From the NCBI GenBank assembly GCA_002050235.1, contig MWST01000005.1:1-47105 (forward strand): a stretch of 47,105 bases of DNA. Direction: 5' to 3'. Shown here piece after piece: positions 27,300-35,282 of this stretch. The first letter of the stretch is position 1, and each line of letters opens with the position of its first letter. A model generated the notes under the pieces. It did no database searches and was not told the origin of the DNA. It saw nothing but the letters and a program-made list of their open reading frames with translations. This stretch comes from Polyangiaceae bacterium UTPRO1 (GTDB lineage Bacteria; Desulfobacterota; Binatia; UTPRO1). The translations under genes and the position numbers were made by a program.

Positions 27300-28862
27300 T
27301 CAGGGCCGCCACGCGCGCGCGACCGCGTCGGCAACGGCGACGCCGTCGAGGGCCGCGCTCATTATACCGCCGGCGTAGCCCGCACCCTCGCCGCAGGGGT
27401 AGACGTTCGGCCGCGCCGGTGCGGCGAGCGTCGCCGGGTCGCGCACCAGGCGCACCGGGCTCGACGAACGCGTCTCGACCCCGAGAGCGATCGCTTCGCG
27501 CGTGTCGAAGTCGCGGAGCTGGCGGCCGAAGCGCTGCAGCGCTGCACGCAGGCGGTCGGCGACGAAGGGCGGCAGCATCGCGTCGAGGCGCGCCGGGCGG
27601 ACACCGGGCCGATAGGAGCTGTGCGGCAGGTCGGCGCTGGCGCGTCCGGCGATGAAATCGGGAAGACGCTGAGCCGGCGCCACCTGCGCGCCGCCGCCGC
27701 TCTCGCCGGCGCGGCGCTCGAGCGCGTCCTGGAGCGCCGTACCGCCGGTCGGCCCCGGAAAGCCCAGCGCCGCGACGTCGCCGGGCTCGAGGGCGACGAC
27801 GATGCCGCTGTTCGCGAACGGCGAATCGCGGCGCGCCAGCGACATGCCGTTCACCACCACGGCGCCGGGCGCGGTCGTAGTCGGCACGATCCACCCGCCC
27901 GGGCACATGCAGAACGAGAAGACCCCGCGCTCCTGCACCGTGGTCGCCAGGCGATAGGCAGCCGGCGGCAACACGAAGCGCTCGGCGTCGGCGCCGTACT
28001 GCGCGCGGTCGATGAGCGGCTGCGGATGCTCGACGCGGATGCCGAGCGCGAAGGGCTTGGCCTGGAGCTCGAGCCCGGCCGCAGCCGCGAGCGCGTGCAC
28101 GTCGCGGGCGCTGTGCCCGGCGGCGAGGATGACGGCGGCAGCCGCATGCTCGCGGCCGTCGGCGCAGCGCACTGCCTCGACGGTCGCGCCGCGGACGCAG
28201 AGCTCCTCGACGCGGGCCGCGAAGTGGATCGCGACGCCGGCGCGCGCCAGGGTCTCGCGGATCGCGGTCACGATCCTGGGCAGGCGGTTCGATCCGACGT
28301 GGGGTCGCGCGTCGATGCGGATCGCGGGATCGGCGCCGTGCGCCACCAGGCAGGCGAGCACCGCCGCGACCGGACCGCGCTTCTGGGCGCGGGTGTAGAG
28401 CTTGCCGTCGCTGTACGTGCCGGCGCCGCCCTCGCCGAAGCAGTAATTCGACTCCGGGTTCACCAGGCCCTCGCGGTTGAGGACCGCAATGTCGTGTCGG
28501 CGCTCCTGCACCGCCTTGCCGCGCTCGAGGACGACGGCGGGGATGCCGTGCTCGGCGAGCCGGAGAGCCGCGAAGAGCCCGGCCGGCCCGGCGCCGACGA
28601 CGACCACGGGGCGGCCCGGTCGCGGCGCGGGGAACACCGGCAGCGCCGGTGCGGGGTCGGGCGTCGCGACCTCGCCGGCGAGCCATACCCGTACCCGCAG
28701 CCGGTAGCGCACGCCCCGCCGCGCATCGAGCGCGCGTTTGCGGACGCGCAGCTCGACGACATCCTCGGAGCGGCACCCGATCACCCGGCCGACGGCCGCG
28801 GCCAGCGCGCCCGGATCGAGCGCCACGTCCGGGCGGACGACGAGATCGAGGTCGCGAGGCAT
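27300..28862 (-). CDS. FAD-dependent oxidoreductase (COG2509-like)
   Basis: 520 residues from ATG 28862. N-terminal ~90-residue domain (VGRVIGCRSEDVVELRVRKR), then the dinucleotide fold VVVVGAGPAGLFAALRLAEHG, NPESNYCFGEGGAGTYSDGK, FSFCMCPGGWIVP and the FAD end motif NVYPCGEGAGYAGGIMSAA. This is the usual layout of COG2509 uncharacterised FAD dehydrogenases with a split N-terminal domain. Reaction unknown. It lies 22 bases after pyrF. Confidence 0.88.
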   Translation of the reverse strand: MPRDLDLVVRPDVALDPGALAAAVGRVIGCRSEDVVELRVRKRALDARRGVRYRLRVRVWLAGEVATPDPAPALPVFPAPRPGRPVVVVGAGPAGLFAALRLAEHGIPAVVLERGKAVQERRHDIAVLNREGLVNPESNYCFGEGGAGTYSDGKLYTRAQKRGPVAAVLACLVAHGADPAIRIDARPHVGSNRLPRIVTAIRETLARAGVAIHFAARVEELCVRGATVEAVRCADGREHAAAAVILAAGHSARDVHALAAAAGLELQAKPFALGIRVEHPQPLIDRAQYGADAERFVLPPAAYRLATTVQERGVFSFCMCPGGWIVPTTTAPGAVVVNGMSLARRDSPFANSGIVVALEPGDVAALGFPGPTGGTALQDALERRAGESGGGAQVAPAQRLPDFIAGRASADLPHSSYRPGVRPARLDAMLPPFVADRLRAALQRFGRQLRDFDTREAIALGVETRSSSPVRLVRDPATLAAPARPNVYPCGEGAGYAGGIMSAALDGVAVADAVARAWRP

Positions 28863-28884
28863 GGCAGTCCCGGACAGGCCGCCG

Positions 28885-29634
28885 TCAGCGCGCCGCGAGC
28901 CCCTCCGCCATCGCACGCACGACCGCGCGCGCGGCGGCGACCGGATCGGCGGCTTCGCGGATCGGCCTCCCGACGACGAGGTAGTCGGCGCCGGCGCGCA
29001 TCGCTGCTTGCGGCGTCTCGACGCGCTTCTGCCCGCCGAGCGCGTCGCCGCCCTGGCGGATGCCGGGCGTCAGGATGACGAACGACGGACCGCAGGCGCG
29101 CCGGATGGCGGCGATCTCGCGCGGCGACGCTACGACCCCGTCCATCCCGTTTGCCTGCGCAAGCCGCGCCAGGCGCACGACCTGTCGCGCCGCCGTCGCC
29201 GCGATGCCGACCCGCCTGAGATCCGCGTCCGCGAGGCTCGTGAGCACCGTCACCGCGAGGAGGAGCGGCCGCCGCAGGCGCTCGCGGCGGCAGACGCTAC
29301 GGACGGCGGCGGCGGTGGTCGCCATCATCTCGGCGCCTCCGGAAGCGTGGACATCGAGGATGCGGACGCCGAGCCGCACCGCCTCGGTGGCGGCGAGCGC
29401 GACGGTCGCCGGAATGTCGTGGAGCTTGAGGTCGAGGAAGACCTCGCCGCCGCGGCGCCGGATCCGCCGCACGACGTCGGGTCCGGCGCGCACGAAGAGC
29501 TGCTTGCCGACCTTGAAGAGTCCGACCTCGCCTTCGAGGAGCCGCACCAGGCGGTCGGCCTCGCGCACCGAGTCGACGTCGAGCGCCAGCACGAGCCGCC
29601 GGCGCGCCGCAGCGACGTTCACGGTGCGAGCCAT
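28885..29634 (-). CDS. pyrF: Orotidine 5'-phosphate decarboxylase
   Basis: 249 residues. Catalytic D-K-x-x-D in VFLDLKLHDIP (D68, K70, D73), with D19 and K41 (GLFKVGKQLF) also in place, and the phosphate loop TPGIRQGG plus GADYLVVGRPI. Final step of UMP synthesis. It lies 42 bases after proS on the same strand and upstream of the FAD oxidoreductase gene. Long frames on the opposite strand here are shadows. Confidence 0.95.
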   Translation of the reverse strand: MARTVNVAAARRRLVLALDVDSVREADRLVRLLEGEVGLFKVGKQLFVRAGPDVVRRIRRRGGEVFLDLKLHDIPATVALAATEAVRLGVRILDVHASGGAEMMATTAAAVRSVCRRERLRRPLLLAVTVLTSLADADLRRVGIAATAARQVVRLARLAQANGMDGVVASPREIAAIRRACGPSFVILTPGIRQGGDALGGQKRVETPQAAMRAGADYLVVGRPIREAADPVAAARAVVRAMAEGLAAR

Positions 29635-29676
29635 CGCGCGCGCCGCCCGTGCCGGTGCTCCCTCTGCAGCCCGCCG

Positions 29677-31425
29677 CTACCGGACATCGAGATCCCGCGA
29701 TCGCACACCGGCGGCGAGATCCGCCGCCACCATCGCCGCCACCCGTTCCACCACCTCGGCCGCCGCCACCTCCGTGGACTCCTTCTCGCGGCGGCGCTTC
29801 AGCTCCACCGCGCCGCGCTCGAGAGCACGTGGACCTACGGTGATACGCAGCGGGCAGCCGATCAGATCGGCATCCTTGAACTTGACGCCCGGCCGCTCGT
29901 CGCGATCGTCGAGCAGCACCTCGACGCCCCGCGCCGTGAGCTCGTCGTGAAGGCGTTCGGCGGTCGTCCGCAGGCGCTCGTCGGCGAGATTCACCGGCAC
30001 GATGACGACGTGGAAGGGCGCCAGCGGCATCGGCCAGACGATACCCGCGTCGTCGTGGTTCTGTTCGATCGCAGCAGCGATCGTGCGCGTCACGCCGATG
30101 CCGTAGCAGCCCATCTCGAGCACGCGCTCCCGGCCCTCGGCGTCGAGCACGGTCGCCCGCAACGCCTCGCTGTACTTGGTGCCGAGGTAGAAGACCTGGC
30201 CGACCTCGATGCCGCGCTGCAGGGTGAAGCGGCCGTCACAGCGCGGACAGCGGTCACCGGCGCCGGCGGCGCGGAGGTCGGCATACTCGACGTGCGGAAA
30301 ATCGCGCGCCGCGCTCACGCCTTTGAAGTGCGTGTCGGCCTTGTTGGCGCCGCTCACGGCGGCGGTGATGCCGGCGAGCGCATGGTCGGCGAGGAGACGC
30401 ACCTCGCCCTTCACTCCGATCGGCCCCGCGAAGCCGACCGGCGCTCCGGTCACCGCCTCGACCGTACTCTCGGACGCGAGCTCCACGGCCGGCGTCCCGA
30501 GCGCATCTTTCAGTTTTGCTTCCGAGAGCACGTGGTCACCGCGGACCAGGACCATGACGACTCCGTCCCCGGCCACGTAGAGCAGCGTCTTCACGAACCG
30601 GTGCGGCTTCATCTTCATGAACGCCGACACTTCCTCGATGGTGCGCTGACCCGGCGTCGCCACCTCGACGAGCGGCGTCGGCTCGACCGCCGCGACCGGA
30701 TCGCCGGCGCCGATCCCCGCCTTCTCGACGTTCGCCGCGTACTCGCACTTCTCGCAGCTCACGATGGCGTCCTCGCCGGACTCGGCGAGTACCTGGAACT
30801 CGTGCGAACGGCTGCCGCCGATCGCTCCGGTGTCGGCCTCGACCGGGCGATACGCGAGCCCGCAACGGTCGAAGATGCGCCGGTAGGTTCGGAACATCTC
30901 GTCGTATTCGCGGTCGCAATCGGCGCGATCGACGTGGAACGAGTAGGCATCCTTCATGATGAACTCGCGGCCGCGCATCAGTCCGAAGCGCGGCCGCACC
31001 TCGTCCCGGAACTTCGTCTGGATCTGATAGAGGTTCATCGGCAGCTCGCGATACGAGCGCACGTCGCGCCGGACCAGGTCGGTGATGACCTCTTCGTGGG
31101 TCGGTCCGAAGCAGAAGTCGCGGTCGTTGCGATCCTTGATCCGGAGGAGCTCCTTGCCGTACTTCTCCCAGCGTCCGCTCTCCTGCCAGAGCTCCGCCGG
31201 ACACACTGCCGGCAACAGCACCTCTTGCGCGCCCGCCCGATCCATCTCCTCGCGGATGATGCGCTCCACCTTGCGGAGCACGCGCACGCCGAGCGGCAGG
31301 AAATCGTAGATGCCGCGCGCCACCTGGCGAATCATGCCGGCGCGCAGCATCAGCTTGTGGCTCACGATCTCGGCCTCGGCGGGGACGTCGCGGAGCGTCG
31401 GGATCAGCATAGCGGATTGGCGCAT
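29677..31425 (-). CDS. proS: Prolyl-tRNA synthetase
   Basis: 582 residues, bacterial type with the inserted YbaK-like editing domain (about 235-390, beginning EEVSAFMKMKPHRFVKTL). Class II motif 2 FRDEVRPRFGLMRGREFIMK and motif 3 GCYGIGVTRTIAAAIEQNH are clear, and the anticodon-binding domain ends the protein. ATG 31425 fits the normal N-terminus (MRQSAMLIPTLRDVPAEAE). Probably starts a proS-pyrF-FAD oxidoreductase transcript. Confidence 0.95.
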   Translation of the reverse strand: MRQSAMLIPTLRDVPAEAEIVSHKLMLRAGMIRQVARGIYDFLPLGVRVLRKVERIIREEMDRAGAQEVLLPAVCPAELWQESGRWEKYGKELLRIKDRNDRDFCFGPTHEEVITDLVRRDVRSYRELPMNLYQIQTKFRDEVRPRFGLMRGREFIMKDAYSFHVDRADCDREYDEMFRTYRRIFDRCGLAYRPVEADTGAIGGSRSHEFQVLAESGEDAIVSCEKCEYAANVEKAGIGAGDPVAAVEPTPLVEVATPGQRTIEEVSAFMKMKPHRFVKTLLYVAGDGVVMVLVRGDHVLSEAKLKDALGTPAVELASESTVEAVTGAPVGFAGPIGVKGEVRLLADHALAGITAAVSGANKADTHFKGVSAARDFPHVEYADLRAAGAGDRCPRCDGRFTLQRGIEVGQVFYLGTKYSEALRATVLDAEGRERVLEMGCYGIGVTRTIAAAIEQNHDDAGIVWPMPLAPFHVVIVPVNLADERLRTTAERLHDELTARGVEVLLDDRDERPGVKFKDADLIGCPLRITVGPRALERGAVELKRRREKESTEVAAAEVVERVAAMVAADLAAGVRSRDLDVR

Positions 31426-31453
31426 CGGGCCCTTATAGCGCGCGCGGCGACGA

Positions 31454-31481
31454 TTGCACCCTCGGTCGCTCTTGCTATGGT
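31454..31481 (+). promoter_or_regulatory. Candidate promoter of the acyl-CoA dehydrogenase gene
   Basis: TTGCAC, 16-base spacer, TGC-TATGGT with an extended -10 TG. The leader to ATG 31500 would be about 12 bases. It lies in the 74-base gap divergent from proS. Confidence 0.35.
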
Positions 31482-31499
31482 CGCTACTCGGATCGGCCG

Positions 31500-32645
31500 A
31501 TGGACTTCGGATTCAGCCTCGAGCAGGAGATGCTGCGCGCATCGGCGCGTAAACTGCTCGATGCACACTGTCCGCCGGAACTGCCGCGGGCCATGCTCGC
31601 CGACGCTACCGCGCACGATGCCGCACTCTGGCGGCGGCTCTCCGGACTCGGCCTCACCGGCGTGCTCCTACCGGCAGAGCACGGCGGCCAGGGCGGCACC
31701 CTTCTCGACCTCGTACTCGTCCTCGAGGAGATGGGAAAAGCGCTCGTCCCCGGCCCCTACTTCGCCTCGACCGTGCTCGGCGGCTTGACCGTCGCGCGCG
31801 GAGGGAGCCCGGAGCAACGGGCGGCGATGCTCCCCGCACTCGCGAACGGCGAACGCCGCGCCGCGCTCGTACTCGCAGTCGCCCACGGACCCGAGAGACC
31901 GTCGGTGCAGCTGCGCGCCGAATCCGCCGGCGACACCTACCGTCTCCGCGGCAACGTCCCGTTCGTCATGGACGCGCACGTGGCCGACACGTTGATCGTG
32001 CCGGCGGCGACGGGCGACGGGCCGACCCTCTTCGCGCTCACCGCCGATACCGCGGGGGTTGCCGTAACGCAGCTACGCACCGTCGACATGACGCGCCGGC
32101 TCTGCGCGGTTGCTCTGGACGCCACCGTCCCCGCGACCGCCGTGCTCGGCCGCCCCGGTGAGGCGGCGCCGGCACTCGAGCACGCCGTCCGCCACGCGAC
32201 CGTAGGCCTCGCCGTCGAAGCCCTCGGCGTCGCCCAACGCGCGCTCGACCTCTCGGTCGCCTACGCCAAGGAGCGCACGCAATTCGGTCGGCCGATAGGC
32301 AGTTTCCAGGCCGTGAAGCACAAGTGCGTCGACATGATGGTCGGTATCGAGACGGCGCGCTCGCTCGCCTACTACGCCGCCTGGGCAGTCACCGAGGACG
32401 CCGCCGACGCCGCATCGTCCGTCGCGATGGCAAAGGCGTACGCGTCGGACGTCGCCGTGACCGTCACCAGCGAAGCGATCCAGGTGCACGGCGGCATCGG
32501 CTTCACGTGGGAGCACGACATCCATCTCTACCACCGCCGCGCCCTCGCCACTTCCGCAGCGTTCGGCAGTCCGGTTGCTCAGCGCGAGACGGTGGCGACG
32601 ATGCTGCCGATCCTCCAGGCTACGAGCGCCGGCGGCACCACATAG
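31500..32645 (+). CDS. Acyl-CoA dehydrogenase family protein
   Basis: 381 residues with the ACAD layout: N-terminal helices with LLPAEHGGQGG, middle beta domain (VPFVMDAHVADTLIV), and C-terminal helices with KERTQFGRPIGSFQAVKH and SEAIQVHGGIGFTWEHDIH. It resembles the FadE proteins of steroid or branched-chain degradation that form heteromers. The usual C-terminal YEGT-type segment with the catalytic Glu of MCAD is absent; the protein ends shortly after YHRRALATSAAFGSP. It may be the helper subunit of an alpha2beta2 enzyme or use a Glu elsewhere. No partner is adjacent. Confidence 0.85.
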   Translation: MDFGFSLEQEMLRASARKLLDAHCPPELPRAMLADATAHDAALWRRLSGLGLTGVLLPAEHGGQGGTLLDLVLVLEEMGKALVPGPYFASTVLGGLTVARGGSPEQRAAMLPALANGERRAALVLAVAHGPERPSVQLRAESAGDTYRLRGNVPFVMDAHVADTLIVPAATGDGPTLFALTADTAGVAVTQLRTVDMTRRLCAVALDATVPATAVLGRPGEAAPALEHAVRHATVGLAVEALGVAQRALDLSVAYAKERTQFGRPIGSFQAVKHKCVDMMVGIETARSLAYYAAWAVTEDAADAASSVAMAKAYASDVAVTVTSEAIQVHGGIGFTWEHDIHLYHRRALATSAAFGSPVAQRETVATMLPILQATSAGGTT

Positions 32646-32725
32646 GCCCCGCCGCCTGGCTCCCGACCGGGTTCGCATCGGCTGCCTGCCGCGGCGGCGT
32701 ATGCGACGCCACCGCGCCCCCGTAG

Positions 32726-33547
32726 CTACGTGCCGTGCGGTCGTGCGATCGGCAGGTCGGTGCGGTTCCCCCACTCGTTCCACGAGCCGACGTAGCTTCG
32801 CACCCGCCGATAGCCGGCCACGCGGAGCGCGATCCAGCTCTGGGCGGCGCGATAGCCTCCCTGGCAGTAGGTGATGACCTCGCGGTCGGACGTTACGCCT
32901 AGCGCCTCGTACATGCTGCGCAGCTCGGACGGCTCGCGAAAGCGGCCGTCCGGCGTGAGATTCGCCGTGTACTCGAGGTGCACGGCTCCGGGGATGGCGC
33001 CCCCGCGGGCGGCGCGGACGAGCGCGCCGGTATGCTCGGCACGCGAGCGCACATCGACGATCGCCACATCGCGCCGCCCGAGCGCGTCGAGCACGTCCTC
33101 GACCGTGGCCATCACCTCGGGGTTGCGCGCGACGACGAACGTCGACGCCGCACTCGGCTCGGCCGCGGCCTCCCGCTCGATCGCAAGCCCCTCGCTGCGC
33201 CAGCGCCGGAAGCCGCCGTCGACGAGCCGGGCATCGGGGTGGCCGAAGAGCGCCAGCGCCCACACCAGCCGCGCCGCGCGCATGCCGGAATCGTCCTCGT
33301 AGACGACGACCGGCTGCTCGCGGATCACCCCGCGGAGCTCGAAGAGGTGCTGCATGACCCACTCCCAGGCCCGGAGCGGCGCCGGCCTGGAATCGATCAG
33401 GCTGATTCCGAAGGGATCGAGATGGAGCGCGCCGGGTATGTGCCCGGCGGCAAACCGCGATGCGGGGCGGGCGTCGAGCACGCACGGACCGCCGGCGCGC
33501 CGGAGGCGCTCCGCGAGCTCCGCTGGAGGCATCAGCATAGAGGCCAT
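32726..33547 (-). CDS. Thiosulfate/3-mercaptopyruvate sulfurtransferase
   Basis: 273 residues with two rhodanese domains. The N-terminal domain has YEDDSGMRAARL, with Asp where an active site Cys would be, and is the structural half. The C-terminal domain has ITYCQGGYRAAQSW with the active Cys. Reaction: transfer of sulfane sulfur to cyanide or thiols. CQGGYRA points to a thiosulfate type more than the CG(S/T)GVTA of mercaptopyruvate enzymes. ATG 33547 is used (MASMLMPPAELAE). No exported signal is visible. Confidence 0.88.
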   Translation of the reverse strand: MASMLMPPAELAERLRRAGGPCVLDARPASRFAAGHIPGALHLDPFGISLIDSRPAPLRAWEWVMQHLFELRGVIREQPVVVYEDDSGMRAARLVWALALFGHPDARLVDGGFRRWRSEGLAIEREAAAEPSAASTFVVARNPEVMATVEDVLDALGRRDVAIVDVRSRAEHTGALVRAARGGAIPGAVHLEYTANLTPDGRFREPSELRSMYEALGVTSDREVITYCQGGYRAAQSWIALRVAGYRRVRSYVGSWNEWGNRTDLPIARPHGT

Positions 33548-33684
33548 GCGCGTGACCCTAACGCAGAATGCAGGGCGGATCGACGCCGCACGCATCCCGC
33601 GCCGTTGCCTCCGGTCGAGCCGTCGTGACGGATCGTCCCGTCGAGCGGTCGTCGCGCTCTCCCGGGAGTGCGATAACGGCGCCC

Positions 33685-35178
33685 ATGAGCCTCCCGCCGA
33701 CCGTATTCTCGGAGCCGCACAACACCGCCCTCTTCATGGTGATCGTCGGCGCGCTGATCGCGGTGAGCGCTCTCTTCAGCCGGACGTTCGACCGGCTCGG
33801 GGTGCCGATCGTGCTGCTGTTCCTGTTGCTCGGGATGGTCGGCGGTTCGGAGGGAATCGGCGGGCTCGAGTTCGCCAACCACGCGGTCGCCATGCGGCTC
33901 GGCACGATCGCGCTCGTATTGATCCTCTTCGACGGCGGACTCAACACGACGATCGCCTCCATCCGCGAGGTGTTCTTTCCCGCGACGCTGATGGCGACTC
34001 TGGGCGTGGCCGTCACGGCCGGCCTTCTCGCCGTCGCGGCGCGCGGGCTCGGTCTCGCGTGGCCAGAGGCGCTCCTGCTCGGGGCGGTCGTCTCGTCCAC
34101 CGACGCCGCCGCCGTCTTCGCGGTGCTGCGCGGCGGCAGCCTCCACCTGAAGCCGCGGGTGGGCCGCACGATCGAGATCGAGTCGTGCATCAACGACCCG
34201 ATGGCGCTCGTACTCACGATGACGATGATCGAGTGGATGACGGGGAGCAGGCCGCTCGGTTGGCGGCTCGTGCTCGACGTCCCGGTGCAGCTCGCCGTCG
34301 GCGCCGGCGTCGGCATCGGCATGGGGCGCCTCGGCGTCGTAGCGCTGCTCCGGGTCCGCCTGCCGACGGTCGGGCTCTATCCTGCGCTCACACTCGCGTT
34401 CGCCTTCGTGGCCTTCGGAGCGGCGACCATGCTCCACGGCAGCGGCATCATGGCGGTCTATGCGGCCGCCGTCGTGCTCGGCAACACGCCGATCCCGTAT
34501 CGCAGCGGCTTGACTCGGATCCACGACGCCCTCGCGTGGCTGAGCCAGATCTCGATGTTCTTGATGTTCGGGCTGCTCGTGAATCCTTCGGAGCTCCTCG
34601 AGGTCGCCGGCGCCGGCGTGGCGCTTGCGGTCTTCCTGGCGCTCGTCGCCCGTCCGCTCGCGGTGTGGCCGTGTCTCCGGCCCTTCGGGTATCCGGCGAA
34701 GGAGCTCTTCTACGTCAGTCTGATCGGCATCCGCGGCGCGGTCCCGATCATCCTCGCGACCTTTCCGGCACTCGCCGGCGTCGAGGGAGCCGCCCGGGTG
34801 TTCAACCTCGTCTTCTTCATCGTCGTCGCGAGCGCGATCTTTCCCGGCGCGGCGATCCGAACCCTGACGCGGCGGCTCGGACTCGACGCCCCGACGCCGC
34901 CGGCGCCGACGGCAGTGCTAGAGATCAACGCGCGCATACCGCTGCACGGCGACCTGATGTCGTTCTTCATCGACCAGCGCACGGCGGTCTCGGGGGCGCC
35001 GCTTTCGGAAATCGAGTTTCCCGAAGGTGCGAGCGTGGTGCTGGTCGTGCGCGGCGACGACTTGATCGCCGCGCGCGGAGACACCGTCCTGAAGCCGGGT
35101 GACCACGTCTATCTCTTCTCCCGGCCCCAGGATCGCGCCTGGATCCAGCTCTACTTCGGCGCTCCGGAAGAAGCCTGA
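33685..35178 (+). CDS. CPA1-family K+/H+ or Na+/H+ antiporter, NhaP2/CvrA-like
   Basis: 497 residues. About twelve membrane segments, with the ion-binding ND motif in ESCINDPMALVLTM and SSTDAAAVFAVLRG upstream, as in CPA1 antiporters. The cytoplasmic C-terminus (from about 405) is a TrkA-C-like domain (FPEGASVVLVVRGDDLIAAR, then TVLKPGDHVYLFSR), the NhaP2 layout. Role: monovalent cation homeostasis. ATG 33685 follows an otherwise GC-rich gap; a longer frame exists but lacks a convincing N-terminus. Confidence 0.92.
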   Translation: MSLPPTVFSEPHNTALFMVIVGALIAVSALFSRTFDRLGVPIVLLFLLLGMVGGSEGIGGLEFANHAVAMRLGTIALVLILFDGGLNTTIASIREVFFPATLMATLGVAVTAGLLAVAARGLGLAWPEALLLGAVVSSTDAAAVFAVLRGGSLHLKPRVGRTIEIESCINDPMALVLTMTMIEWMTGSRPLGWRLVLDVPVQLAVGAGVGIGMGRLGVVALLRVRLPTVGLYPALTLAFAFVAFGAATMLHGSGIMAVYAAAVVLGNTPIPYRSGLTRIHDALAWLSQISMFLMFGLLVNPSELLEVAGAGVALAVFLALVARPLAVWPCLRPFGYPAKELFYVSLIGIRGAVPIILATFPALAGVEGAARVFNLVFFIVVASAIFPGAAIRTLTRRLGLDAPTPPAPTAVLEINARIPLHGDLMSFFIDQRTAVSGAPLSEIEFPEGASVVLVVRGDDLIAARGDTVLKPGDHVYLFSRPQDRAWIQLYFGAPEEA

Positions 35179-35180
35179 TC

Positions 35181-35236
35181 CGAATCGGCCGGTCGGTCCG
35201 ACCGCCGGATCGATCCGCCGCTGCTTGGCCGATTCG
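35181..35236. repeat. Nested palindromes after the antiporter gene
   Basis: Outer arms CGAATCGGCC (35181-35190) and GGCCGATTCG (35227-35236) enclose two further palindromes, GGTCGG-T-CCGACC (35191-35203) and CGGATCGATCCG (35206-35217). As RNA this could fold into a multi-branched structure. It begins two bases after the antiporter stop and ends 46 bases before the next start. Terminator or structured leader are both possible. Confidence 0.5.
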
Positions 35237-35282
35237 CGGCGCTTCGTGTAAGCACGGCCACTACATCGCCAGGGAGCCTCGC

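Noticed and set aside
28738..31788. A 1016-residue plus-strand open frame
   Set aside because: It lies antisense to pyrF and proS, which have complete catalytic motifs. Its translation is rich in Arg, Asp and His with no domain, as expected for the shadow of a GC-rich gene.
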